Source of the DNA: JANPCX01 sp966211815
Lineage (GTDB): Bacteria; Pseudomonadota; Gammaproteobacteria; Burkholderiales; Burkholderiaceae_C
DNA: 64,000 bases
Direction: 5' to 3'
Assembly: GCA_966211815.1 (NCBI GenBank)
Contig: CBIHOD010000006.1
Coordinates: 49,335-113,334, forward strand
Below, in pieces: positions 1-9,533 of the stretch; position 1 is the stretch's first letter; each line of letters opens with the position of its first letter. The translations under genes and the position numbers were made by a program. The notes under the pieces were generated by a model, which was not told where the DNA came from, did not search any database, and saw only the letters and a list, made by a program, of their open reading frames with translations.

Positions 1-1
1 C

Positions 2-1534
2 GGCGACCTGGCCGAACTGGAAGGCCTGGACGAGCGCAGCAGCGTGATCCCCCTGGTGACATCCACGCGCGACAACTGCCTGGGCTCGGAATGTCCCGAT
101 TTCAAGGCCTGCCACGTCGTCAAGGCGCGGCGGGAGGCGATGGCCGCCGACCTGGTCGTCGTCAACCACCACCTTTTCTTCGCCGACATGGCCTTGCGAG
201 ACACCGGCGTGGCCGAGCTGCTCCCGTCGGTGGAGGTGGCGATCTTCGACGAGGCCCACCAGCTGAGCGACGCGGGCGTGCAGTTCCTCGGCGCGACCCT
301 GGGCACGGCGCAGATGCTCGATTTCTCGCGCGACATGCTGGCCACCGGCCTGCAGCAGGCGCGCGGCCTGCAGCCCTGGCAGGAGTTGTCGCTGCGCTGC
401 GAGCACGCCGCGCGCGAACTGCGGCTGGCCTGCGCCGGCGCGATCCGCGAAGTGCGGGCGGGCCTGAAGCTGCGCTGGGAAGAACGCGCCGGCCAACCCG
501 CTTTCATCCAGGCGCTCGACCAATGGGACCAGGCCGCCTCCGCGGCCCAGGCGGCGCTGGACGCCGTAGGCGAGGCCTCGGCGGACTTCCCCCGGTTGGC
601 GGAACGCGCGCTGTCGATGGTCGAGTTGACGCAACGCTTCGGCCTGCCCGCGCCGCCGGGCCATGTGCGCTGGATCGACCTGACGCCCCATGCCGCGCGG
701 CTGGTGGAGTCGCCGCTGGACATCCGGAACGCGCTGGCCGAACAGATGGGCGCGGCGCCCAAGGCCTGGGTGTTCACGTCGGCCACGCTGGGCGACGACG
801 AAGGCCTGACCTGGTTTTCCGAGGGCGCCGGCCTCACGCAGGCGCGCCACTTGCGCGTCGGCAGTCCTTTCCCCTACGCCGAGCATGCGCGGCTTTACGT
901 GCCGCGCCGCTTCCCCAAGCCCAACGAGAGCGCGCATCCGCAGGCCGTGGCCGAGTTGGCGGCGCGCTGCGCCCAGGCGCTGGGCGGCCGCACCTTCGTG
1001 CTGACCACCACGCTGCGATCCCTGAAGGCCATCGGCGAAGCGCTGCGCGAGTGTTTCGACGCGCAAGGCGTGGCGATCGAGGTGCTGGTGCAAGGGCAGG
1101 GGCCCAAGCGGCAACTGCTGCAGCAGTTCGTGGCGCTGCCCCGGTCGGTGCTCGTCGGCTCGCAGAGCTTCTGGGAGGGCATCGACGTGCGCGGCGACGC
1201 GCTGCAGTGCGTGCTGATCGACAAGCTGCCGTTCCCGCCGCCGAGCGACCCGCTGGTCGAGGCGCGGGTGCGGCGGCTCGAAGCGGAAGGACGCGACGCC
1301 TTCGCCGACTATTTCGTCGCGGAAGCCGCCGTTTCGCTGAAGCAGGGCGCGGGCCGCTTGATCCGCAGCGAGACCGACAAGGGCCTGCTGGTGGTCTGCG
1401 ACCCGCGCCTGCTCGGCATGAACTACGGCAGGCGCCTGCGCGAGGCGCTGCCGCCCATGGGCCTGCTCGAAAGCGAGGACGAGGCGATGGCGTGGTTGGC
1501 CGAACTCTCCGACCAGCGCAGCATGCCCTGGTGA
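2..1534 (+). CDS. ATP-dependent helicase, DinG/YoaA (XPD-like) family, 5'-truncated
   Basis: The reading frame is open from base 2 to the stop at 1534 (about 510 residues); the start codon lies outside the window. Visible features are three cysteines spaced C-x4-C-x5-C near the left edge, as in the iron-sulfur domain of XPD/DinG-type 5'-3' helicases, a Walker B DEAH box (IFDEAHQLSD) around residue 80, and a C-terminal motif VI (QGAGRLIR). The fourth cluster cysteine and Walker A should lie upstream of the window. The family unwinds DNA or R-loop and G4 structures during repair; which member this is (DinG or YoaA) cannot be settled from the visible part. It runs convergently with bamD, 54 bp away. 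Confidence 0.88.
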   Translation, partial: GDLAELEGLDERSSVIPLVTSTRDNCLGSECPDFKACHVVKARREAMAADLVVVNHHLFFADMALRDTGVAELLPSVEVAIFDEAHQLSDAGVQFLGATLGTAQMLDFSRDMLATGLQQARGLQPWQELSLRCEHAARELRLACAGAIREVRAGLKLRWEERAGQPAFIQALDQWDQAASAAQAALDAVGEASADFPRLAERALSMVELTQRFGLPAPPGHVRWIDLTPHAARLVESPLDIRNALAEQMGAAPKAWVFTSATLGDDEGLTWFSEGAGLTQARHLRVGSPFPYAEHARLYVPRRFPKPNESAHPQAVAELAARCAQALGGRTFVLTTTLRSLKAIGEALRECFDAQGVAIEVLVQGQGPKRQLLQQFVALPRSVLVGSQSFWEGIDVRGDALQCVLIDKLPFPPPSDPLVEARVRRLEAEGRDAFADYFVAEAAVSLKQGAGRLIRSETDKGLLVVCDPRLLGMNYGRRLREALPPMGLLESEDEAMAWLAELSDQRSMPW

Positions 1535-1588
1535 CATGCCCTTCGCGGGGCCATGCCCGGGGCTCGACGGCGGGTCAGTCCGGCCCGC

Positions 1589-2440
1589 TCACCAGATCTG
1601 CCACCAGCGGCGTTGCTCCGTGTCGGTGGCGCCCAGCCGGGCCGCGCTGTTGAAGCGGGTTTGCGGGAAGTTCTGCTGCTGCACGCGTTGTGCCGCGTCG
1701 CGCAGTTCGGTCAGGCCCAGCCGTTCATAGCTGAACACCATGATGGCGAGCGCTTCCTCGATGGCCGGCGAGTACTGGAATTCCTGCACCGCCTGCTGCG
1801 CGCGGTTGGCGGCGGCGACATAGGCGCCGCGTCGGAAGTAGTAACGGGCCACGTGCACTTCATATTCGGCCAGCGAGTTGATGATGTAGTTCATCCGCAG
1901 CTGGGCGTCCGGCGCGTAGCGGGACTGCGGGAACTGCTCGACCAGCTGCTTGAAGGAGGAGAACGCCTCCCTCGACGCCTGCTGGTCGCGCTCGGAAAGG
2001 TTCTGGCCGGAAAGGCTGCCCAGGATGCCGAGGTTGTCGTTGAAGTTGACGATGCCCTGCAGGTAATAGGCGTAATCCAGCGCCGGGCTGCTGGGGTTGA
2101 GCTTGATGAAGCGTTCCAGCGTCACCAGGGCCTGCGCCTTCTCGCCCATCTTGTAGTTGGCGTAGGCGCGTTCGAGTTGCGCCTGCTGCGACACGAGCGT
2201 GCCCGTGGCCCGGCCTTCCAGCCGCTCGTAGAGCCGCGCCGATTTCTCGTAGTTGCCGGCGGCCATTTCTTCCTTGGCCTCTGAATACAATCTTTCGGCC
2301 GACCAGCCCGCCGTCTCGTCCTTGGGCGCCGAGCCGCAGGCCGACAACAGCAGACCCGACAAGCACAGTGCGCCGAACCATTTACCTCTTGCCGCCGGAC
2401 CCTGTGCAGGGCCACCGCTCCACCAACGTTTCAAGGTCAT
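1589..2440 (-). CDS. bamD: Outer membrane protein assembly factor BamD (lipoprotein)
   Basis: 283 residues. The N-terminus has a basic n-region and a hydrophobic core ending in the lipobox LLLSAC, so the mature protein should be lipid-anchored at Cys and held on the periplasmic face of the outer membrane. The rest is TPR-like (for example YERLEGRATGTL, FIKLNPSSPALDYAYYLQG) and matches BamD/ComL/YfiO, the essential lipoprotein that with BamA recruits beta-barrel precursors. ATG at 2440 is chosen because it gives a compact lipoprotein signal; further upstream the frame runs antisense to rluD. It is divergent from rluD with only 42 bp between starts, so the two promoters must overlap. bamA and bamB are also in this window, but not adjacent. 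Confidence 0.95.
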   Translation of the reverse strand: MTLKRWWSGGPAQGPAARGKWFGALCLSGLLLSACGSAPKDETAGWSAERLYSEAKEEMAAGNYEKSARLYERLEGRATGTLVSQQAQLERAYANYKMGEKAQALVTLERFIKLNPSSPALDYAYYLQGIVNFNDNLGILGSLSGQNLSERDQQASREAFSSFKQLVEQFPQSRYAPDAQLRMNYIINSLAEYEVHVARYYFRRGAYVAAANRAQQAVQEFQYSPAIEEALAIMVFSYERLGLTELRDAAQRVQQQNFPQTRFNSAARLGATDTEQRRWWQIW

Positions 2441-2482
2441 GCTGCAAGCAGCCGCCGCGGCGGCCGGATCCCGTCGAAAAAA

Positions 2483-3496
<1,014 letters not shown>

Positions 3497-3860
3497 AAGG
3501 CACGTCCGGACCGGTTTCGAAGCGCGATCCTGCGCAGGGCGCGCGCCTTGGTTACAATGCACCGAGATCCCGTAGAGAAAAGAGAAGGCGAGCCGCCGGC
3601 CGTGCATCGATGCCGGCCGAGATGCCTTCACTGAGGGTCCCGCGGTCCCCGCCGGGTGCGAGTCACCCGGCCGACTGACACCTGAACGGCGAGTTGACCC
3701 GGCGAAAGCGCCGGCGATTGAACGCCCCGGACCGGGATTTTTCGAAACGACAGACGGTACAGCCACCGCCCCCGGATGGGTTCCGGGCGCCTGGACTGCC
3801 CTCACACCACGCTCCCAGAAGGTTCGCCGGTTCGGCCGGCCGAGGATGTAGACGAAGTCC
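3497..3860 (+). promoter_or_regulatory. Long structured leader upstream of scpB
   Basis: This 364-bp gap has no convincing gene. A TACAAT -10-like box at 3553-3558 lacks a clear -35. Downstream are inverted repeats: an 8-bp perfect stem at 3651-3658/3664-3671 (loop CGAGT), a 6-bp stem at 3699-3704/3709-3714 (loop AAAG), and a short GC stem at 3726-3729/3733-3736 followed by ATTTTT, resembling a weak intrinsic terminator. If TACAAT is the promoter, scpB-rluB would have a leader near 300 nt, long enough for attenuation. No known riboswitch class was recognised. Confidence 0.35.
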
Positions 3861-4754
3861 ATGAATACACAGGATGCGAAGCGCGTCCTTGAGACTGCGC
3901 TTATTTGTGCCCGTGAGCCGCTGCCCGTGCGCGACATGCGCGCGCTGTTCGCCGATGAGCTCGGCCCGGATTCCCTGCGTTCGCTGCTGGACGAGCTGGT
4001 CCGCGACTGGGAGGGCCGCGGTGTCGAACTGGTGTGCCTGGCCACGGGCTGGCGTTTCCAGAGCCGGCCGGAATTGAGGGAATTCCTCGACCGCCTCCAC
4101 CCCGAGAAGCCGCCGAAGTATTCGCGCGCGGTGATGGAGACCCTGGCCATCATTGCCTACCGCCAGCCGGTGACCCGCGGCGACATCGAAGACATCCGCG
4201 GCGTCACCGTGAACAGCCAGATCATCAAGCAACTCGAGGACCGCGGCTGGGTCGAAGCCATCGGCTACCGAGAAGCGCCCGGCCGCCCGGCCCTGCTGGC
4301 CACGACCAAGCAATTCCTGGACGACCTGGGATTGTCCAGCCTGGAGCAGCTGCCCGCGCTGGAAGGCGGCGCCTTCGACGCCAGCACGCTGGATGCGCTG
4401 GCGCCGCAGCAGGCCGCCCTGCTCGAACCCCAGGCCAGCCTCGGGCTCGACGAACCGGACGACCTCCAAGCGCCGCAGCCGGAGCTTTCCGGCCCGGCGG
4501 CCGAGGAAGCCATCGAGCCCCCTCCTGCCGCCGCGGAGTCCCCAGACGCTGCGCTGTCTTTCGCCCTGGAGGCGGCAGAACAAGCCGAGCAGCCCGGTCC
4601 AAGCGAAGCGCAGCCGCAGTCGCCCGATGCCGCGCCATCGGTCGAGGCGCCGCCCGGCCCGCCGCTTGCGCGAGCCCCTGCGGACACCTCCCCCGAAAAA
4701 CCGACCGACACTGATTCCAGCCCACACGCCGACCCGATGGAACCCCAAGCATGA
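3861..4754 (+). CDS. scpB: Segregation and condensation protein B (ScpB)
   Basis: 297 residues. Residues 1-190 match ScpB: two winged-helix domains with the typical stretch KYSRAVMETLAIIAYRQPVT and DIEDIRGVTVNSQIIKQLE. ScpB dimers bind the kleisin ScpA and regulate the SMC ATPase in chromosome condensation. The last ~100 residues are a Pro/Ala/Glu-rich low-complexity tail beyond the usual ScpB core. No scpA gene is adjacent. The stop overlaps the rluB start by ATGA, so the two are translationally coupled, as is common for scpB and rluB. Confidence 0.95.
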   Translation: MNTQDAKRVLETALICAREPLPVRDMRALFADELGPDSLRSLLDELVRDWEGRGVELVCLATGWRFQSRPELREFLDRLHPEKPPKYSRAVMETLAIIAYRQPVTRGDIEDIRGVTVNSQIIKQLEDRGWVEAIGYREAPGRPALLATTKQFLDDLGLSSLEQLPALEGGAFDASTLDALAPQQAALLEPQASLGLDEPDDLQAPQPELSGPAAEEAIEPPPAAAESPDAALSFALEAAEQAEQPGPSEAQPQSPDAAPSVEAPPGPPLARAPADTSPEKPTDTDSSPHADPMEPQA

Positions 4755-6829
4755 ATGTGAATCCCGACTCCCCTGCCGGCCAGCCCGCTGACGCCGAGGC
4801 GCCGCAAGCGGCGTCGCCCCTCGACAAGGCCGCGGCCGCCGAAGGCGCTGCGGAGCCCACCGCGGCGCCGGTCAAGCGCAAGCGCAGCACCAAGGCGGCG
4901 GCGACTGCCGAAGGGGGTGTCGCGTCGGTGGAGGTGACCGATGCGCCCACGGCCGGGGAGCCCGTGGCGGCCCCGCCCGCGCGCAAGCGCCGCACGGCGG
5001 CCGCGAAGGCGCAGGCCGAGGCCGTCGACGCTGCGGCCGCCGCCGGCGTGTCCGAAACCGCCTCGGCGCCGCCGCAAGCCGATTCCCCGCTGACCGACGC
5101 TGTGCCGCCGGTCTCGGTGGAAGCTTCCCCACGCGACGCGGCAGCGCCGGTCGCCGAAGGGGCCGCCCAAGCGCCGGTCGACCCGGAGCAAGGCGAAGGG
5201 CAGGACCGCGGCCGGCGCCGCAACAGGAACCGGCGCCGCAACGGCCGCGAGGACGGCGCCGATGGCGGGGGCGCGGATGCGCAGCGCGACCCCGCGCCGC
5301 GCGTGCCCGCGCAGTCCGCGGACACCGATGCGGACGACGAGGACGAAGCGCCGGCCAAGGTCGACCCCCGGCAGGTCGAGGCTCAACTGGGCGAAGTGTT
5401 CTCCGAGGTGCTCTCCGGCGCTTTCGACGCCGAAGAAGAGGCCGTTGCCGCGCCCGAAGCGGACGCTACGGCCGCCGGAGCGGCTGCTGCGCCCGCGGCG
5501 CCCCACAAGCGCGTGCTGCTGGCCGAGCCGGATGCGCCCAAGCTGCAGAAGGTGCTGGCCCAGTCGGGCGTGGGCTCCCGCCGCGACATGGAGCAGATGA
5601 TCGCCGACGGCCTGGTCACCGTGAACGGCCAGGTGGCCCATGTCGGGCAGCGCATTTCGTTCGGCGACCAGATCAAGGTCGACGGCCGTCAGGTCAAGGT
5701 GCGCATCGTGCCGCCGCCGCCGCGCATCATCGCGTACCACAAGCCCGTCGGCGAGGTGGTCACGCACGACGATCCGCAGCACAGGCCGACGGTCTTCCGG
5801 CGCCTGCCCCGGTTGCCCCAGGGCAAGTGGCAGTCGGTGGGCCGGCTGGACATCAACACCGAGGGCCTGCTGCTTTTCACCAACTCGGGCGAGCTGGCCA
5901 ACAAGCTGATGCACCCGCGCTTCGGCGTCGAGCGCGAGTACGCCGTGCGGGTGCTCGGCACGCTCGAGCCCGAAGCGAAGGCCAAGCTGCTGGAGGGCGT
6001 CGAGATCGACGGCCAGCCCGCGGCATTCCGTTCCATCGAGAACGGCGGCGGCGAAGGGGTGAACCACTGGTACCGCGTCGTCATCACCGAAGGCCGCAAC
6101 CGCGAAGTGCGCAAACTCTTCGACGCGGTGGGCTTGACCGTCAGCCGCCTGATCCGCATCCGCTACGGCACGGTGGTGCTGCCGCGCGGGCTCAAGCGCG
6201 GCGTCTGGGTCGACCTGGAAGGCGGCGACGTGCGGCTGGTCTGCCAGTTGGCTGGCCACGTCCAGCAGCCCCGCCACGGCCAGAACGACCGCGGTCCGTC
6301 GAAGAACAACAACAAGGGCGCGAACCGCCAGAACGACCGGCGCAACGGCCGCCAGGAATTCAATGGCCCGCGCGACGGACGGGGCCCCGGCCGGGGCAAC
6401 AAGCCCCAGGACGGGCGCCGGGACGGCCCGCCGCAGCACCAGCGCGCCGAGAACAACAGCAACCGCACGCCGAGGGAGGAGGGCTGGGAGGACGATTTCG
6501 ACCCGGCCCGCATCCCGAACCCTCTGGAGCAGACCTTCGACAAACGCTTCGTGCAAAACCCCCGCACGCCCGCCGGTGGGCGTGGGTTCCGCAACGGCGG
6601 CGGCGGTTTCGGCGCGGGCGGCAGCGCCCCGGATGCGCCGCCTCCGCGCAAAGCCGGCGCGCCGAGGGAACCCGATCCTCTGCAGACTTCGGTCGGCTAC
6701 ATCGGCGGCGACGCCTACCACCGCAAGGGCGGCAACCGCGGCGGCCGCGGCGGCGGGGGTTACGGCGGCGGCGGGGGCGGCAACTTCGGCGGCAACCGCG
6801 GCGGCGGCGGTGGGCGCCGCGGGCGCTGA
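4751..6829 (+). CDS. rluB: 23S rRNA pseudouridine synthase RluB with long disordered extensions
   Basis: 692 residues, more than twice the E. coli RluB length. The conserved core is roughly residues 255-490: an S4 domain (LQKVLAQSGVGSRRDMEQMI) and the RsuA/RluB catalytic domain with GRLDINTEGLLLFTN, Asp367 being the expected nucleophile. RluB modifies helix 80 region U2605 in 23S rRNA. Residues 1-250 are Ala/Pro/Glu-rich with a basic patch (RNRNRRRNGRED). After about 500 comes an Asn/Arg/Gly tail with RGG-like runs, plus a less repetitive island, DPLQTSVGYIGGDAYHRK. The tails may aid RNA binding, which is inference. ATG overlaps the scpB stop by 4 nt. Confidence 0.9.
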   Translation: MNVNPDSPAGQPADAEAPQAASPLDKAAAAEGAAEPTAAPVKRKRSTKAAATAEGGVASVEVTDAPTAGEPVAAPPARKRRTAAAKAQAEAVDAAAAAGVSETASAPPQADSPLTDAVPPVSVEASPRDAAAPVAEGAAQAPVDPEQGEGQDRGRRRNRNRRRNGREDGADGGGADAQRDPAPRVPAQSADTDADDEDEAPAKVDPRQVEAQLGEVFSEVLSGAFDAEEEAVAAPEADATAAGAAAAPAAPHKRVLLAEPDAPKLQKVLAQSGVGSRRDMEQMIADGLVTVNGQVAHVGQRISFGDQIKVDGRQVKVRIVPPPPRIIAYHKPVGEVVTHDDPQHRPTVFRRLPRLPQGKWQSVGRLDINTEGLLLFTNSGELANKLMHPRFGVEREYAVRVLGTLEPEAKAKLLEGVEIDGQPAAFRSIENGGGEGVNHWYRVVITEGRNREVRKLFDAVGLTVSRLIRIRYGTVVLPRGLKRGVWVDLEGGDVRLVCQLAGHVQQPRHGQNDRGPSKNNNKGANRQNDRRNGRQEFNGPRDGRGPGRGNKPQDGRRDGPPQHQRAENNSNRTPREEGWEDDFDPARIPNPLEQTFDKRFVQNPRTPAGGRGFRNGGGGFGAGGSAPDAPPPRKAGAPREPDPLQTSVGYIGGDAYHRKGGNRGGRGGGGYGGGGGGNFGGNRGGGGGRRGR

Positions 6830-7057
6830 CCTGCGTCGACGAGTCCTCGGGTCGTCACGCCATCCCGCTAAAATGCGTAGCTTTGCCAAAACCAGCTAAG
6901 GTTTTCGCACGAAACGCGCCCCGGCCTGCCGCGCATCGCCGGGGCGGGCGCTGAAACGTCGCACCTGGCCGAGGTGCCCGCGGTCGGCGCCGGCGGCACC
7001 GAAGCGGCGCCGCGCAAAAATCCAACGAATCCAAACCAACCGATCCAGGAGAAGAAC
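6830..7057 (+). promoter_or_regulatory. ndk upstream region with -10-like box
   Basis: The 228-bp gap between rluB and ndk contains TAAAAT at 6869-6874, a plausible sigma70 -10 without a good -35, and a 6-bp inverted repeat AAAACC/GGTTTT at 6888-6905. Short GC inverted repeats follow before the ndk ribosome binding site AGGAGAAG just before 7058. The promoter call is weak; the ribosome binding site is clear. Confidence 0.35.
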
Positions 7058-7483
7058 ATGGCCATTGAACGCACCCTTTCCATCATCAAGCCCGACGCCG
7101 TCGCCAAGAACGTGATCGGCCAGATCTACGCCCGCTTCGAAGGCGCCGGCCTGAAGGTGATCGCCGCCAAGATGACCCACCTGTCGCGCGGCGAAGCCGA
7201 GGCTTTCTACGCCGTTCACAAGGCGCGCCCCTTCTTCAAGGACCTCGTCGACTTCATGGTCTCCGGCCCGGTCATGATCCAGGTGCTGGAAGGCGAAGGC
7301 GCCATCGCCAAGAACCGCGACCTGATGGGCGCCACCGACCCGAAGAAGGCCGAGAAGGGCACGATCCGCGCCGATTTCGCCGACAGCATCGACGCCAACG
7401 CCGTGCACGGCTCCGACGCGCCCGAGACCGCGGCCGTCGAAGTCGCGTTCTTCTTCCCCGGCATGAACGTCTACAGCCGCTGA
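7058..7483 (+). CDS. ndk: Nucleoside diphosphate kinase
   Basis: 141 residues, the standard length. It carries the N-terminal ERTLSIIKPDAVAKNVIG and the active-site motif NAVHGSDAPE whose His is phosphorylated during transfer of the gamma phosphate from ATP to other nucleoside diphosphates. ATG at 7058 is preceded by a good ribosome binding site (AGGAGAAG); the frame extends upstream but without family similarity. It is followed 38 bp later by rlmN, the usual betaproteobacterial neighbour. Confidence 0.97.
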   Translation: MAIERTLSIIKPDAVAKNVIGQIYARFEGAGLKVIAAKMTHLSRGEAEAFYAVHKARPFFKDLVDFMVSGPVMIQVLEGEGAIAKNRDLMGATDPKKAEKGTIRADFADSIDANAVHGSDAPETAAVEVAFFFPGMNVYSR

Positions 7484-7521
7484 ACGGCTGGCCTCTGCGA
7501 AGAGGCCCAGTCCCCGTCGAC

Positions 7522-8697
7522 ATGAACGCCGCCGTCAACCTGCTGGAATTCGATCTGGAAGGCCTGGCTGCGTTCTGCGAGCAGCTGGGGGAGAAGCGTT
7601 TCCGCGCGACCCAGCTGTTCCGCTGGCTGCACCAGCGGGGCGAGTCCGACTTCGACAAGATGTCGGACCTGGCCAAAGCCTTCCGCGACAAGCTGCGCAA
7701 GGCGGCCTTCGTCGCCGCTTTGCCGGTGGCCAGCGAGCAGGCGTCCCGGGACGGGACGATCAAATGGTTGTTCGACGTCGGCGGCGGCGACGCCGTCGAG
7801 ACGGTCTTCATCCCCGAATCCGACCGCGGCACGCTGTGCGTGTCGTCGCAGGCCGGTTGCGCGGTGGGCTGCCGCTTCTGCTCCACCGGGCACCAGGGTT
7901 TCAGCCGCAACCTGTCCACCGCCGAGATCGTCGCCCAGCTCTGGTTCGCCGAGCACCACCTGCGCAAGCGACTGAACGCGCCCGAGGGCGAGCGCGTCAT
8001 CTCCAACGTGGTGATGATGGGCATGGGCGAGCCCCTGCAGAACTACTCGGCCCTGGTGCCGGCGCTGCGGGTCATGCTGGACGACCACGCCTACGGCCTG
8101 TCGCGCCGGCGGGTCACGGTGTCCACCTCCGGCGTCGTGCCGATGATCGACCGCCTGCGCGAGGATTGCCCGGTGGCGCTGGCCGTCTCCCTGCATGCGC
8201 CGCGGGACGCGTTGCGCGACGACCTCGTGCCGCTGAACCGCAAATACCCGATCTCCGAACTGCTCGACGCCTGCGTCCGCTACCTCGACAAGGCGCCCCG
8301 CGACTTCATCACCTTCGAGTACTGCATGCTCGACGGCGTGAACGACACCGAGGACCATGCGCAGGCGCTGGTGGCGCTGCTGCGCGACCGGGTGCCGTGC
8401 AAGCTCAACCTGATCCCCTTCAATCCTTTCCCCGCGTCGGGCTTGACCTGCTCGACGCGCGAACAAGTGCGACACTTCGCGGGCATCTTGCAAGGCGCCG
8501 GCATCGTGACGACGGTCCGCAAGACCCGCGGCGACGACATCGACGCGGCCTGCGGCCAACTCGCGGGCGAGGTGCAGGACCGCACCCGGGTGCGCGACCG
8601 CATTTCCACGCGTTCGCCGATCCGGGTGCACCGGCCGGCGGGTTCTTCCGGCGCGGCCCAGTCCGCGACGGATCCTCAGGAGCGCAAGACACCATGA
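7522..8697 (+). CDS. rlmN: Dual-specificity RNA methyltransferase RlmN (radical SAM)
   Basis: 391 residues. The radical-SAM cluster motif C-x3-C-x2-C is present as CAVGCRFC, along with the family GEPLQNY motif and a C-terminal Cys in DAACGQL that corresponds to the methyl-carrying Cys of RlmN. The enzyme adds C2-methyl to A2503 of 23S rRNA and A37 of some tRNAs. A short disordered tail ends the protein. Its stop overlaps the next start (ATGA at 8694), indicating coupling to the pilF-like gene. Confidence 0.96.
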   Translation: MNAAVNLLEFDLEGLAAFCEQLGEKRFRATQLFRWLHQRGESDFDKMSDLAKAFRDKLRKAAFVAALPVASEQASRDGTIKWLFDVGGGDAVETVFIPESDRGTLCVSSQAGCAVGCRFCSTGHQGFSRNLSTAEIVAQLWFAEHHLRKRLNAPEGERVISNVVMMGMGEPLQNYSALVPALRVMLDDHAYGLSRRRVTVSTSGVVPMIDRLREDCPVALAVSLHAPRDALRDDLVPLNRKYPISELLDACVRYLDKAPRDFITFEYCMLDGVNDTEDHAQALVALLRDRVPCKLNLIPFNPFPASGLTCSTREQVRHFAGILQGAGIVTTVRKTRGDDIDAACGQLAGEVQDRTRVRDRISTRSPIRVHRPAGSSGAAQSATDPQERKTP

Positions 8698-9533
8698 TGT
8701 TCACCCGTCCCAATGCGGCCCGGGCCGCCGCGCGCCGGCTGCCGGGCCTGGCGCTGCTGTTCGCGGCGCTGCTGGCCGGCTGCGCCCAGACCGGCGCGCC
8801 CACATCGCCCTCGTCGTCGGACTTGAAAGACAAGGTCACCGAATCGGACGAGCCGGACGGCGCGCGCCGCGCCCGCGTGCGGCTGGAGCTGGCCTCGGCG
8901 TACTTCGAGCGCGGCCAGATGAACGTTGCCCTGGACGAAGTGAAACTCGCCCTGGCCGCCGACCCCAACCTCGGCCCGGCCTTCAACCTGCGCGGCTTGA
9001 TCTACGGCAGCATGGGCGAGCACGCCCTGGCCGAGGACAGCTTCCGGCGCGCCTTGCAGATCAACCCGCGCGACGTCGGCTCCGCCCAGAACTTCGGCTG
9101 GTACCTCTGCCAGCGGCAGCGCTACCCCGAGGCCGACGCGTTGTTCAGGCAGGCGCTGGCCAATCCGCAGAACGAACAAGTCTCCCGCAGCCTGTTGACC
9201 CAGGGCATCTGCCAGGCCAAGGCCGGCGACCTCGACGCCGCGGAGGCGACGCTCCAGCGCGCCTACGAGATCGACGGCGGCAACCCGTCCATCGCCGTCA
9301 ATCTGGCGGAGGTGCACTACCGCCGCGGCGCGTATGAGCAGGCGCGCTTCCAGATGCGCCGCGTCAATTCGGTGCGCGAGATCTCCAACGCGCAGACCTT
9401 GTGGCTGGCCATCCGCATCGAGAACAAGCTTGGCAACCGCCAGGGCGTCCAGACGCTGGGCAGGCAGTTGAGCGAGCGTTTCCCGGAATCGCGCGAAGCC
9501 AAGGCGTTGGCGGCGGGGCGTTTCGATGAGTGA
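8694..9533 (+). CDS. pilF: Type IV pilus biogenesis/stability lipoprotein PilF (PilW)
   Basis: 279 residues. Signal sequence with hydrophobic core and lipobox (LLAGC) gives an outer-membrane-type lipoprotein. The rest consists of TPR units (LELASAYFERGQMNVALDEV, PAFNLRGLIYGSMGEHALAE, SAQNFGWYLCQRQRYPEADA). The family pilots the secretin PilQ to the outer membrane in type IV pilus assembly. Two adjacent ATGs (8694 and 8697) exist; the first overlaps rlmN by 4 nt. Position between rlmN and rodZ is the usual one for this gene, which supports the name; no other pilus gene is in the window. Confidence 0.88.
   Translation: MMFTRPNAARAAARRLPGLALLFAALLAGCAQTGAPTSPSSSDLKDKVTESDEPDGARRARVRLELASAYFERGQMNVALDEVKLALAADPNLGPAFNLRGLIYGSMGEHALAEDSFRRALQINPRDVGSAQNFGWYLCQRQRYPEADALFRQALANPQNEQVSRSLLTQGICQAKAGDLDAAEATLQRAYEIDGGNPSIAVNLAEVHYRRGAYEQARFQMRRVNSVREISNAQTLWLAIRIENKLGNRQGVQTLGRQLSERFPESREAKALAAGRFDE

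Noticed and set aside
4265..6889. Very long Ala/Arg-rich open frame on the minus strand over scpB and rluB
   Set aside because: Low-complexity composition caused by high GC at third positions of rluB; no domain, no ribosome binding site, fully antisense to a conserved gene pair.
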